From the NCBI RefSeq assembly GCF_018873765.1, contig NC_057925.1, positions 14,023,568 through 14,087,567 on the forward strand: a stretch of 64,000 nucleotides of DNA, in the 5' to 3' direction. Positions 44,581-56,613 of this stretch are shown piece after piece; within the stretch, counting starts at the first letter, position 1, and every line of letters begins with the position of its first letter. Below the pieces are notes generated by a model. It saw only the letters and a list, made by a program, of their open reading frames with translations. It made no database searches and had not been told where the DNA came from. The position numbers were made by a program, and so were the translations under genes. This stretch comes from Telopea speciosissima (Eukaryota > Streptophyta > Magnoliopsida > Proteales > Proteaceae).

Positions 44581-46427
44581 CGTAATAACTCTCAAGATTC
44601 CTCGTGCCCCAGCAATATTCCAAATCCTTAGGATGATCATAGGATTTATAAACGACTAAAAATGATTTTGAAAATAATGGTAAAATGGCTTTATCATATA
44701 GGTGGGACCTAGCCCAAACCCAAAACCAAGCTTGGCCTTGGTTTGGGGTCACACTTGAACCGAGCCCAAACCCAATTGCTGGCCCAAGTCAACCAAGTTC
44801 ATTGGCTAGAGTTGGCACTCAATAGGAATCCACCGGTGCCCTTGACAACACTTGTCGGCCAACCTTCGTTGCTTAACGGATTATTCCCATTTGGCATTGG
44901 ATCCTGGGAATTTGCAGATTTGTGGTCTCTTGAGTTCGTGATTTGTAGCATGTGCATTGGCCTTATCTCGCCATTGTCAATTAAAGGACTTACCTAAACC
45001 CTTCAAATGATCCTAGCGGACATGATGGAGGCAGCCATTTCACTTGAAGGCCACTACGTCCTTGGTCTAGGTTGCTTGATGGAGTCTACTTTCATTCTTC
45101 ACCAATGAAACAAGTATACTTGATTCCCTTTTTCCTTTTTTTCCACACTTAATTTTCCTTTTCTATTATCATGATTTTGGAACTGCTTGTTCGATTTCCA
45201 GGAGCCATTAGAGTTGCACAGAGCTGTCAAGAGGGGGAATGTGAAGAACAGTGATTTTAGAAAATTTGCTCGAGAATTTCGTATCCTTGCTGCTGGGTGG
45301 GTTACTATTCAATTCGGATCTGAAACGGGTTTGGTTCATTGATGTGGGGCAAACAAATAAGAGCCGCACGATCGTTTTTGTCCACGTGTCACTTTCTAAA
45401 GGTAGCATTGCCAAGCATTGCCAGATCTAAGAATTGGAGAGGATTTTTATCCACAAATCACGGTCACACGTTAAACGGACTGGGTGTTTTTGTTAATTGG
45501 TTTGGAAAGCAGGGGAGGTAAGTGAAAATTTCCACACCTCACGGATGAAGGGTAATTAAGGCAAATCCCAAGGGTGGTACGTGAAATTTTCACTTTTTTT
45601 TTCTCCAACACCTCTGTTATCTTAAAACCAGAGGAAGAAGTTGGAGTTTCAGACATACCTTCTTGACACCTTTCTTCTCTAACCGCAGAGTATAAAACTC
45701 AAGCAATGGGAGGGAGTTACGTTGCCGGCGATTTCAAGGTTCAGAAGGTGGAAGATGAAGTTGGGAGAAAGAAGAAAGGGAAAGTGAGTCTTATTCGTTT
45801 TTAATAAAAAAGGGTAAATGGGTCATCTTACAAGGATCCAGGGTTAATTTAGGGATTATGAAAATTTTTACTAAGTCACGTCAGCACTTAATAGACGGAC
45901 GCTAACGATAGGGGTGTAATAGTAATTTTTTGCAAAGTAGAGAGGGTTAGAGTGTAATTAAGGAAATGTGGAGGAAGAAGGTGTAATTAGGCCATAGTAC
46001 AAGGGAGGGATATGTAATTTTCCTTTTACAAAATTATTTTCTTATTATTAAGACTGCCCTGCGCTCTGACACAAGAGCGCATGAAATGACCACCTTTCTA
46101 GTGTTCCAGGGGGTGCGGTAATCATTGTGTATGCACCTGTGTCAGGGCATAGTGGTGGCATGCGTTGTGTGACCAGGTGGTGTTCTCTTTTCCACATTGT
46201 TATTTTATTTCAGTGATGTTTAATCGCGTTTTTGGCGTCCAATTGTGATCATAGAATCTTTGATAAAGACATGTACAATGAAGTGGGGATTAGCAATATT
46301 TTATTACATGCCTATAATTCATCATGAGATATTGTATAGTGGATGGTCTTATATGCAAATAAAGAATTTAATTATGCATGACATTTATTGGGAAAATAAA
46401 ATAGATTGCTTATCTTTTTAATTATAG
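44581..46427. other. No gene recognised
   Basis: Open frames at 44743-44997 (plus) and 45471-45656 (minus) show no family motifs. 45690-45790 contains a short GC-richer stretch after an acceptor-like CCGCAG and before GTGAGT, so it could be a captured or relic exon. Nothing firm. Confidence 0.4.
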
Positions 46428-46436
46428 TAATTTTAT

Positions 46437-47520
46437 GGGTAATTTACACATACCACCCCTGAGGTTTGACGAAAGGATAATTTTACCCCCAGTTTTGGAA
46501 AATTCTGCATACCCCCATGAGATTTACAAATAGTAACAAATAAACCCATTCTGTCAGTTTATGACTAACACTGTTAAAATCAAAAGGTAAAGTGACAAAA
46601 ATGCCCCTTCAAGAAAGAAAAAAAAAAAAACCCTGCAACTCATATTCCCCAAATCGATTTGGGGAAGATAAGTTGCAGGTATCCTTGTAGGGAACACCAT
46701 GGAACCGATCCTAATTCACTCTCCTTCCTTTCCTTCTTCCAATTGATTTAGGTTTTAACCCATTTGTATCTGTGTTTCTAGCTTTTGCTTTTAACTCTAC
46801 GATCAACTTTATTTTTGTTCAGAATCTAGGGTTTGTTAATTGTTATTGTCTTCAAAACTACAGTTTAAGTTCAAAGAGTAATAAGTAATGGGATTTTATG
46901 CTGCTTTGATTAGGTTAAAAAATTCCAGATTCGTGAGATAGAGTTGTAATTCACGCAAGGTCGCTGGAACTATGAACAATGGGGTGGATTTGATCCTGTA
47001 TCGAGCGCAAATGCGAAACCTCCCGAAGTTGAGTTGTGGGTTGTCTTCGATGTCCCCCTGATCAGGTCGATTCAACTTGCAAAAATCTGACCCACACCTT
47101 CTCGGGTCTCTTCTGTGCTTCGATTAACTTCTTGGAATCATCTACTGCTTATGCTTCTCCACATTGGAGCTTTCGACCATTCTTGGATACCCTTAGATAT
47201 GGTGCTCTGCCACGGGAGGTTGTTTTTACTGAGAACCTAACTCCCTGGTTGAAATTGCTCCCTTGTCAAGACAAAGCTAGGCTTGCTATTCAAATGGACA
47301 GACCTTCTATTGAGTTGTAGGTGTTTTTTTTTTTTTTTGAAGGGGCATTTTTGTCACTTTACCTTTTGATTTTAACAATGTTAGTCATAAACTGACAGAA
47401 TGGGTTTATTTGTTACTGTTTGTAAACCTCAGGGGGGTATGCAGAATTTTCCAAAACTGGAAGGTAAAAACATCCTTTCGTCAAACCTCAGGGGTCAGGG
47501 GTGGTATGTGTAAATTACCC
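46437..47520 (+). mobile_element. Pack-MULE carrying a PIG-T/GPI16 gene fragment
   Basis: 1,084 bp flanked by identical 9-bp duplications TAATTTTAT (46428-46436 and 47521-47529). The terminal inverted repeats are long, about 180-190 bp. The left begins GGGTAATTTACACATACC and the right is its inverse; both include the TCTGTCAGTTTATGACTAAC block and end with AAATGCCCCTTCAA. There is no transposase. The core of about 690 bp is host-derived: intron-like text, then exons of the GPI-transamidase subunit PIG-T. 9-bp TSD, long TIRs and a captured gene piece together define a Pack-MULE. Confidence 0.92.
46915..47319 (+). pseudogene. PIG-T/GPI16-like fragment captured by the Pack-MULE
   Basis: PIG-T (yeast Gpi16) is an ER-membrane subunit of the GPI transamidase that attaches GPI anchors to proteins. 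After an acceptor-like TTGATTAG the sequence reads KKFQIREIEL, then FTQGRWNYEQWGGFDPVSS and NAKPPEVELW, then in a second frame KNLTHTFSGLFCASINFLES, LRYGALPREVVF, ENLTPWLKLLPC and MDRPSIE. An in-frame TAA follows EIEL, a frameshift lies near 47050-47065, and the 3' end is cut at the right TIR (stop at 47318-47320). The match to the family is from memory of its conserved blocks. The fragment cannot make a functional subunit. Confidence 0.8.
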
Positions 47521-47529
47521 TAATTTTAT

Positions 47530-47728
47530 TTGATAAAATTATCAACTATAATTAAAGAGATCAAAATCCCTTTTAGATTCTTCAAACCAAGTAACTTCAC
47601 CAATAAGTCTCCCAATCAGTTTAGAAAACTAAAAGTTGGGATTCCATTCACCCCTAATGGGTTGAATTATTTATCGACAACACCAGAAGGGGGGGAGGGG
47701 AGACACCACCTTGACTGAATTTTGGAGG

Positions 47729-47730
<2 letters not shown>
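47530..47730. other. Spacer beside the Pack-MULE
   Basis: Non-coding, AT-rich; nothing recognised. Confidence 0.4.

Positions 47731-47800
<70 letters not shown>
47731..47800. repeat. (TC)35 microsatellite
   Basis: About 70 bp of uninterrupted TC units, the longest simple repeat in the window. Confidence 0.95.
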
Positions 47801-47803
<3 letters not shown>

Positions 47804-49851
47804 TAAGTGTGAGTGGTAGTGCTGATTTGAGACTATGAATCTCAAATTGTTTGTGTTGCGTGTGAAAATCTCCGATGCTTGGTTCGCCCACGGATGAGCC
47901 TGCAAAGACCAAGTGATGAGCACAAGAGAGCCGGTGTGGCTCCGGCCTAGGACTCTCCGATGCTAAAGTTAGATCACCGACAACAGAATAGCGCTAGTAA
48001 AAGTGAGATGATGAATGGTGCTCCATACCTGGGTATTTATAGAGTGAGGATGAGATGAGGCGGTTGGAAGAGTCCTAGTATGGTAGGAGTCCTTCTTTTG
48101 GAAGGCTCTCTCGCGTAGAGCGGAGTGGAGAGCTATTTTTGGGGTCGGACTCTTATTAAGGTAAGAGTCCATGTAAATTGTGATTTCGTAGTGCGCTGGG
48201 ATCGTGGCTCGATCCTTATCCTGTGATTCTCGGGATGTGCTAACGTGGCCCCGCGATCCCCGGTGGGGCGCTATGGTAGCCTCTGTGGAGGAGGGCTCGG
48301 CCTAGGAGGTCGGCTTGGTAGGTCGGTCTTGGCAGTCACCTCCGCCTAGGAGGTCGGTTTGAGAGGTCGGCCTGAGAGGTCGGCCTGGGAGGTCGGTCTC
48401 GGCAGTTAGCTCGGCCTAGGATGTCCTGTGTATGCTCGGTCAGGAGTTTATGACTGACTTGTGTGAGCTCGGCCTTAGCCCCAGCTGACTTGTGTGAGCT
48501 CGGCCTCAGTGCTCGGCCTCGGCTTCGGCTTCAGTGCTCGGTCTCGGCCTCGGCTTCAGTGCTCGGCCTCGGCCTCGGTCTCAGTGCTCGGCCTCGGCCC
48601 CGGCTGACTTGTGCGAGCTCGGCCTCGGCCTCGGCTTCAGTGGCCTCGGCTTTAGTGCTCGGTCTCGGCCTCGGCTTCAATGCTCGGCCTCGGCTTCAGT
48701 GCTCGGCCTCGGCTTCAGTGTTCGATCTCGGCCTCGGCTTCAATGCTCGGCCTCGGCTTCAGTGTTCGGCCTCGGCCTAGGCTTTAATGCTCGGCCTTGG
48801 CCTCGGATTCAGTTCCAGTACGTTTACGTGGTAGCTTTTGGTTGGTTGGGGGATTTTATGACACATCAGTTTGATGATAGTTCATGTTGTTCGTTTGGTT
48901 CAAATTGAGGATTCAAGTGTTCATCTTCTTCAATTCCTATCGTTACTCAAGAGAGAAAGAACTATTATCTGGAACAAGAACTTTAAAAGTGGTTCTAAAG
49001 TAACCTATCGTTTCTCGTTTCGTTTCATTATGGGTTAATCTCAATTTTGAATACAAAGATTTTAAACCCGATCCGAATCCGCTGCGCTACCAGGTCATCG
49101 ATTCCAAACTTACGAAGAACGATGAGCATGGTTCTAATAAGTTATACCTAGAACCATTTCTATCACACACATACAATAATTTTCAGGTGGTAGTTTGGTT
49201 GCGGCTTTTGGTGGATATTTTGTCCATATTATCATCTATGTAACTATGGTTAAGGTTTTACATGAATTTTATCTCTTCATTTGTCATTATATAGGTCAGG
49301 AAAAGCCTCAAATAAAGCTAAAAAAAAAAAAAGAGGTGAAGTCTATTGGATTTTGAATAATTAAAGATGAAAATCCTATACATGGTGGACCCTATGTTTG
49401 AGGTAGATCATTAAATTTGACGAGTTGTATATCTATGGCATGCCTCAATGTCCATCCAACAATTATACTACCAAATCATCAACCAATGTGGCAGAAAAGT
49501 ACCGCACATGAAGTAGCTGCTTATAAACATTGCTGCCAAATGGTCTAAATTTGGTAAGAGTGGGTACGTCCAAATCCAGTACAAAAGGGCGTACCTAGTG
49601 CACGAGGCTCCCGCCATGGGACTTGTTTCAAATTCTATTAACAATTTATTCTTTCTCGTCGAAGATGGATGTAATTATATCTCTTAACAATGCATGTTTT
49701 GTGTCAATTGTAGCAAATAGGCTAGCTTTGCTACCATAAAGGATGATGTATCTAACTTCATATTTTGTTAATTTTTCTTTTATTTCCCAAAAGAAAGGAA
49801 CAATAACAAGCCGATCAACAATTGTTGTGAGTTTCAGAACCTAGAATGAAA
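47801..49851. repeat. GC-rich LTR-like region with CTCGGCCTCGG minisatellite
   Basis: 47800-48250 reads like the regulatory part of an LTR (GC-richer text, then GGGTATTTATAGAGTGAG, a TATA-like site). 48250-48440 repeats AGGTCGGCCTGGGAGGTCGG-like units. 48455-48820 repeats GGCCTCGGCTTCAGTGCTC-like units of about 18-30 bp. Open frames through the array (Ala-Ser-Val-Leu-Gly-Leu repeats) reflect the repeat. No LTR ends or pol sequence found. 48900-49851 holds nothing recognisable. Confidence 0.5.
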
Positions 49852-50842
49852 GTGAGGGTGTAGTGAGGCTCAAGTACAATGATTGTATGTCCCATGACCA
49901 GGATAAAAGATTTAGCCCCAACAGTTAATGCGGGCTTAGAAGCCTATTTGGAGACAATTGGCTTTCAAAATCTACCATGATGCTTTGACAAAGTTATGCA
50001 TTTGAGATTGGTGGAACAAATTCTCTATTTCCTTTATGTATAACTAATAGTCCTTTAGGATGACCCCATCAAACATCCCAAACTATATCTCCAAGTACAA
50101 CATTTTGGGCTTCCATAAAAATAATTTAAAAAAATACCACACTTTGGGCAATATTAATTGCATGAACAAGTTGTATAATGATCGTTAAGGCACATGAAGT
50201 GTTTGTACACTTCTCTAGGAAGTCAAGTTCTTCCGATAAAATAGGCTTGTCCAGGATGGTTCAATCACCTATTGCATCTTTTACACTGTCTTCAGAACCT
50301 GGAGGACAGATTATCCAACTTATGAGTAATCTCGAGAAATCATGACTTTTTAACCATATACTCTTGACTAGGAGAAGTTAGGAAATTCGTTAAGATTTTT
50401 GGACACGCATTCAAGTGTATACCACAAGCCTAAAATCGTCCTACCAAAACACTCATTTTAGGATAGTTGATTCAATTTGTTCGGTGCAATCTCCAGGTAA
50501 TAGAGATAGGTTGCAGCCAAAGAGATACTTGTCCCCATTTCCTACTGGCTTAAGCTAAACTTAAAAAGATGGGGAATAGAACGCTACCCAATCATGCGCC
50601 TTGCGGGGCTCCCACGCCTAGACACAAAAACCACCTTGGATGCTTGGAAGTTCCACCTTTACATGGGGGCAAGGTGATCATTCCCAGACACCCAAGGCGG
50701 TTTTTGTGCCCAGTCGTGCTCCTTGCGTTGCTCTCACGTCTAGACACAAAAACCACCTTGGGTGCTCGGAATTTCCACCTTTACATGGGGGTAAGGCGAC
50801 CATTCCCAGACACCCAATGCGATTTTTATGTCAAGGCAAGAC
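49852..50842. repeat. Partial array unit D with internal deletion
   Basis: 49852-50254 matches unit A 30112-30515. It then jumps, at GCTTGTCCAG, to sequence equivalent to unit A 31799-32379, including the 122-bp duplication (50617 and 50739) and the GGCAAGAC end. The terminal exon and the CCTAGG-rich transposon are missing. Confidence 0.75.
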
Positions 50843-53822
50843 GCATTACCAATTAACTTTCTTTCTCCCTAAATAGATAGATGCCAAAAGGATTCATAGT
50901 ATTGCCCATAATCTTAGCAAGACTTTGTTGATAATAGGTGAAAAGAGATCTGGAGACACAATTGAAGAGGGAAAATTATTTCTCGCATGTCAAGAGCCCC
51001 CCCTTTTAGCCTTTCAGGAGAATCCAACTCAAACTACCTCCATAGTGCTCCTAATCTCAAACGGAATATAAAACTAGTAAGGATGTCGTAGTTTAGCTCG
51101 AACCTGTCGGATCGACCAAAACCGACTATTTCAGCCCAGACGGAACCGAACTAATCAGGCACCAGCAGCAATAACTCCTACTTGGTATCTGTTCTACTGT
51201 ATACAATATTACAAGGAGAGCCAGATCAGCACCAATAGTGATCCATTCACAACCTGCCAAGTGGATCTATATGAGTTGTACATGTGAAGAGGAACCCATT
51301 CCCATCTCAATTTAAAGTTTCAACTCCAAATGAATGGAGGATGTGATTCAAAGTTGATACCAAAGCTTTCAAAAATCTACAAATAGCTATCTTGAGACCT
51401 TTTGTAATTATTTTGAGCCACATACCTCACTCATTCAGGGCTGAAAATTAGTGAGAACGACCTCTTGCAAGGATCAACATGCAACAGATAATGATCGTTT
51501 AATGTGTATGATGATCAACTTACACTTCTCTGGATTGGAAATGAGGCTAAACAACATTAGAATTGTCAGTTGCCACAAGAGTCAACTAGTATGATTTTTA
51601 ATCTTCACCTATGCTTATGGAGCATAGGATGCATAGATGCAATTGTATCAGCAGATTTAAACAACTCTTTTTCACAATTCTTGAGGTCTGCAAGTGCAAG
51701 GCAATCACAAACCATCAGTAATTCACTAAACCCTCTCCTCTTACTACCGGGAAAAGAGAGGGGGGGCAACTCTGCACTAACCTCAACAACCCTTCACCCA
51801 CCAAAAACAAACAAAACAAAAGCAGCAATATAATCCGTCAACCCAGGTTCAGCAACATTCAACTACTGCAAGAAAGAGATGGAGAGCACGAGCACAAAAC
51901 ATTACTAAACATTACTAAGATGATATCCAAAAATCTTTCTTTTTTTTTTTTGCTAAATATAAATATTTTAAAGGTGTCGTTAGCATGAGGTAGTCTTAGC
52001 CCGTAGGAACATGGGTATAAACAAGCAATGCCAAAAGAATAAACAGATTGGAACAGCATCCTCATGGGTATTGTTTTCTGTTACTTCCTGAAGCAAATGA
52101 AAGAAGGAAAAAAAAAAAAAAAGACTGCAAAATAGAAAAATACCCCAAACAGCTTCAGGTATGTGCATGTTTGTGAGCATTCCAATACATGTGTGTGTGC
52201 ACACAATACAAAATCAATGTTGGTCGAGGGAGGAATGAGAAGAAATGATATGGTCCTCTATGTTCATCACCTTCTCAACATACCACTTGGAGAAGCCTTC
52301 TTCAAGGGCCTCTCGCATCCATGCATGCCTGCAACTCTCAACTGCTTCTGGAATGACTAGCCATTTCCTCTGGCGGGTGCTCTGTTCTGGCCAAAATTTC
52401 AGCTCCTCTTTGACAAGTAGAGCAAACATTGCAGCTTTACACAAACCCTCTGGGCTGAACTCGTCTTGGAGGGTTTTGCTTCTGAAATGGTAATTCCCTA
52501 GCAAATCCTGAGATACAAAGGAAAAGAAACAAAGCTTGGGTTAGTATGATCTAAATAAATGAGGAAATATACCCGCCAGAAAGACAGTTTTACGATCTAA
52601 ACAAATAAAATCTGGAATTGGCTTTACATCAATATAACAAAACAGTAGAACTCATGCCTTTTGTCTCAGAGACTAAGACAAGCTGAGGGTGTATTGAGGC
52701 TCAAGTACAATGATTGTAGGTCCCATGACCAGGATAAAAGATTCAACCCCAACAGTGTGGGCTTAGAAGCCTAGTTGGAGACAATTGTCCTTCAGAATCC
52801 ACCATGATGCTTTGACAAAGTTATGCATTTGAGACTGGTGGAACAAATTCTCTATTTCCTTTATGTATAACTAATAGCCCTCCAGAGTGACCTCATCAAA
52901 CATCCCCAGTTATATCTCCAAGTACAACATTTTGGGCTTCTATAAAAATAATTAAAAAAAATACCACACTTGGGGTAATATTAATTGCATGAACGGATTG
53001 TATAATGATCGTTAAGGCACATGAAGTGTTTGTACACTTCTCTAGGAAGTCAAGTTCTTCCGGTAAAATAGGCTTGTCTAGTTTATTAGTCAGTCACCAT
53101 AGGTCTAGAAGAAGATCACTCAATTCCATTGATATTCCAACCAACAATTTTCCTTTAAATAACAGGAGACATTAAAACATAAAGATGTATTTTTCAGCCA
53201 CGAAATATAACAGAAGATCCCACATATATACCAATAGCCAGAAAGGTGAGGAATTCTCCGATCAGTCCTACATACAACCTCCTTCAAACAGTCCATACAA
53301 AATTCTCAAAACTGCATAACAATGGGAGTGTATTGGTTTCAGCCTTGTGGTCAGAATCTCCAAAACTTCATTAGATTCTTAAATTTGTTGGACTAACAAG
53401 ATACGTCTTGATATAATAACATGTTGACCTTGACTTCGTATTGTAATCATAAGGAAAGGCGATACCACAGCTATCACCCAACTCAAGCCAACTAAGCCCT
53501 ATACAACTACTCAAGACTGTCTATACAGATTCTGTTCCACTATTACTCGAAGGGCATAGCTGATGTCAACTCCTGCACTCCATGGGTTCCTCACCACTTC
53601 AACTAGGTCTAATTCGGTTTATCCCTAGTCCTTCGAATACCCAACTATTACAAGATCTTTTATCCATTACTGAGGTCAACCCTTTGGATTGATAAATACT
53701 AAAAGAACAACAGTAAATTGACTGATAATTGAACACGATGTATATACGGATGTGAACAGACAAACAAATAAGAGGTATAAGGATGACACATAAGATGGAA
53801 TCTATTGATAGAACATAAATAC
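50843..53822. repeat. Tandem array unit C, left part
   Basis: Same order and orientation as units A and B from the CATTACCAATTAAC start, through the terminal exon, up to the complete CCTAGG-rich transposon that starts at 53823. Confidence 0.8.
52214..52507 (-). pseudogene. Terminal exon of an unrecognised gene, copy C
   Basis: 97 residues with the same acceptor and TGA stop as copies A and B (FSPEGLCKAAMFALLVKEEL, RKWLVIPEAVESC, HAWMREALEEGF). It differs from copy A at about nine residues. No frameshift or stop has accumulated in any of the three copies. Confidence 0.55.
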
Positions 53823-55310
53823 ATAGTTGTCAAGGCGCCGCCTAGGCATCCAGGCGGTATTCCAGAGGCAAAGCAATGCACCCCCTTACTTGAGTCAAGA
53901 AAGGCATCCGCCTTGGTCACCTAGGTGTCGCCTAGGCATCTAAGGCGGTTGCCTTTTTTGTGTACGCTTTTTTTTTCCACTTTTTTTTTATGTATTGCTT
54001 TTATTCTAATTCTTTGTTTGTCATTGCATGGTACACTTTAATTCGCTACACTCACCTACAAGTAATCAAACTTATAAAACACCTTTCTAAACCATAACTC
54101 TCAACCGTGTTTGGGGGAAAACGAGGAAGGCAGAAACCATCGGCAGCGGCACTTTCTCCCTTGATTCCAGCACCAACAAACTTCCTCCGGCTACTACGTC
54201 TCCGGCAAGTATTCCTCCAACTATTCTGGATCCGACAAGGTAAGTCAATAGTATAATAAATTAATAATATTCTTCTTCTTCTTCTTTTTTCTTTCTTTCT
54301 CTGTTTCAGTGTTTTTTTTATTTTTGTTCTTCTTTCTCTGTTTTTATTTTTTACTGTTGCTGCCTTGCTGACTTTTCTACAGTTTTTCTTTGCTGTTTTT
54401 TTTCCCCCAAAATGCTGGTTTAGTTGATGATGATATTGATTAAATCATTTGTATTTGGATTTTTTATTTTGGACACGTGTGTATATTTAATTATCATTCG
54501 ATCTTTCATTTTGGATTTTTGGTTTTAGATATGTGGAGGGCAGCAGCCTATCATTTGATCTTTCATTATCTATTTCTGAATACATATCTCAGATTTAGTT
54601 TCTGTTCTGCTCAATGCTCATAATTTCTGCTCTTCATTGATCTGATTCATATATACACCTTTTACTCTATTCGGGACCTCAGGTTGCTCCCAATCACAGG
54701 CACTGGAGAAGGACTATTGCTATCAAGCTTCGGTAACAGGTTAGCCTAGCATTTGATCTTTCACTACTATCATATGATCATACCTGTTTCGAAATACATA
54801 TCTCAATTCTTACATTCAGTTTCTGTTCTGCTATTCATTGATCTGATTCATATATCCTGCTTTAGAGTTAATATCAATTGATTTCAGATCTGAAACATTA
54901 TATCTCAAAATCTGAAAATTCTGATATTAGTTACTGACAATCTCTCATCTGATTAATTAGCTCCAGATCCATATTCTGGGTAAATAAGAATTATTTTGCC
55001 AATCTCATTCAAGTAAATCTGATTTCTGACTTGATGAGGTTTAATGTTGATTTTTTATGACTTGATGTGACTTAATATTGATTTTTTATGACTTGATGTG
55101 GCTTAATGTTGATTTTTTATGACTTGATGTGGCTTAATGTTGATTTTTTATGATATAAGGTATATATTGTAGCATACTAAATAATGTTAAAAAAGAGGGA
55201 AAATAATAACACTTGGGCGCTTTGTACGCCTAGGCAACAACTAGGAGGGCGCCTTGTCGCCTAAGCGCTTATGCACCCCCTCCACCGCCTTCAGTCGCCT
55301 GGTCAACTAT
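53823..55310 (+). mobile_element. Complete CCTAGG-rich DNA transposon, non-autonomous (1.5 kb)
   Basis: The left ATAGTTGTCAAGGCGCCGCC and the right, reverse complemented ATAGTTGACCAGGCGAC, are inverted ends. Both are followed by GCCTAGGCG-type repeats. The interior has one exon-like segment (54100-54239; IGSGTFSLDSSTNKLPPA) with a donor GTAAGT at 54240, then AT-rich text, and a 31-bp minisatellite of four units (about 55035-55160, TTGATTTTTTATGACTTGAT core). No transposase and no convincing target duplication. Copies in units A and B are truncated. Confidence 0.6.
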
Positions 55311-56168
55311 GCATGCATAGCTAGAGGCCCAATGCCCCCCTAATCTGCAATTTCCATACCCAGGAAGAAAAAGATACATAGCTGATGACTGATGAGTGAA
55401 GATGAACTAAAGAAACTTCATAGATGCACGAGAGATGGAACAATTGTATAACAAATTGAGGTCTAGATACAGCTACAGAATATCATCAATCAAAACTCAC
55501 AAGAAGTGCTGAAGAGGTAACTGCAGACCCCGAAAGGAGTTGGCAGATAGAATAGTTATGACAGTTATAGCACTTGAAATGAAATTTAGGATGTAATTAC
55601 AGCCATTACAAGTTGACTCTATCAACAGTATCAATTGGCCACTTTACAATGCACCTGAGTATACAGATCTTTTGTATTTTGATATACCAAGCAAGGTCAA
55701 TAAATACCCAACCAGAGACAAACATGTGACAGAACAGGGAGTGGAGGACAATAGGAATACCATCCAATGTTAAATGCCAGAGAAGGAAGAGATCATTGTA
55801 TCAAAAGCTTCGAGCCTTCCCCCCCAACCTTTTCTTCTTCTGTCACGTGCAGTGCTGCACATGCCTTGCATGAAAGTGCACTACAATTGATACCTGAATG
55901 ATATATCCTCGTAATTGAAAGTTCAGTTGCAATTCCAATACACAAATCATGCAATGTTCTTGTTGTTTTCAAATACTGAAATTTCTTCATTTGGCACTAC
56001 AATTGAAATTCTGTTTCGTGACTGGTTAACAATTATTTCAGGGAGAGAGAGAGAGAGAGTCAAACAATGGATAGTGGTGGTGAGATCGGGAGAGAGGGGC
56101 TGGTTAGATAGCTGAGACAGGTGATTGCAGGTACCGTTGTACGTACATTTTGTGGCTTAATGGATTGG
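55311..56168. other. Right flank of the array; no firm gene
   Basis: Possibly intron or flank of the unrecognised gene. A minus-strand open frame at 55793-55990 follows an acceptor-like CATTCAG, but it has no recognised motif. A short AG tract is at 56042-56060. Confidence 0.35.
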
Positions 56169-56173
56169 TTTTG
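56169..56173. repeat. TSD of the compact LTR element (left)
   Basis: TTTTG, matched by TTTTG at 58572-58576. Confidence 0.8.
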
Positions 56174-56613
56174 TGGTGGAGGGCCGGTTAGGAGAAGAGA
56201 GGAAGCTGGGAAAAATCAGAGTAGCAAGGGGAGAGAGGAGAAATCGATTAAGAAGAAGGGGGGAGAAGAGTGCACACACACACAGCCCTTAGGTACTCAA
56301 ACCATAAACTCAATTCATTCTTCAAATCTGTCTCCAACGATGGGGAATTACATCATATGTAAAGAGAAATAAAAGACTCCTAAAAATAAAGACTAACATT
56401 CTAACTAGGAAACTAAGAAGAATTGGGAACCAAATATCCTACGTAGCTACCTTCTAAAATAAAGAGAATAAAATAAACTAAAAGAAACTATTTTCCCAAA
56501 TAACATAAATTCCTAAAATCCTAGGAGATCCAAAATCTCAAACTGGGCCCGGTTCATATTCGTCTGGATACCCAACTGGATTTGGGTCAGTCCAAGGTAG
56601 TGTATCTGCATCA
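56174..56613 (-). repeat. 3' LTR of the compact element
   Basis: 440 bp, nearly identical to 58114-58571. It contains the last 76 nt of the ORF. Confidence 0.88.

Noticed and set aside
44743..44997. 84-codon plus-strand frame with NPPVPLTTLVGQPSLL
   Set aside because: Could be a relic of a repeat, but no retroelement or host motif could be matched; left uncalled.
45500..46020. Possible third MULE suggested by GAAAATTNC-like text at both sides
   Set aside because: The two sides do not form inverted repeats when reverse complemented, and no 9-bp duplication was found.
48463..48908. Long open frames rich in Ala-Ser-Val-Leu-Gly-Leu
   Set aside because: They are readings of the TCGGCC minisatellite in two frames, not a protein gene.
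49060..49140. tRNA-like string ATCCGCTGCGCTACCAGG
   Set aside because: No cloverleaf arms could be drawn around it; likely chance.
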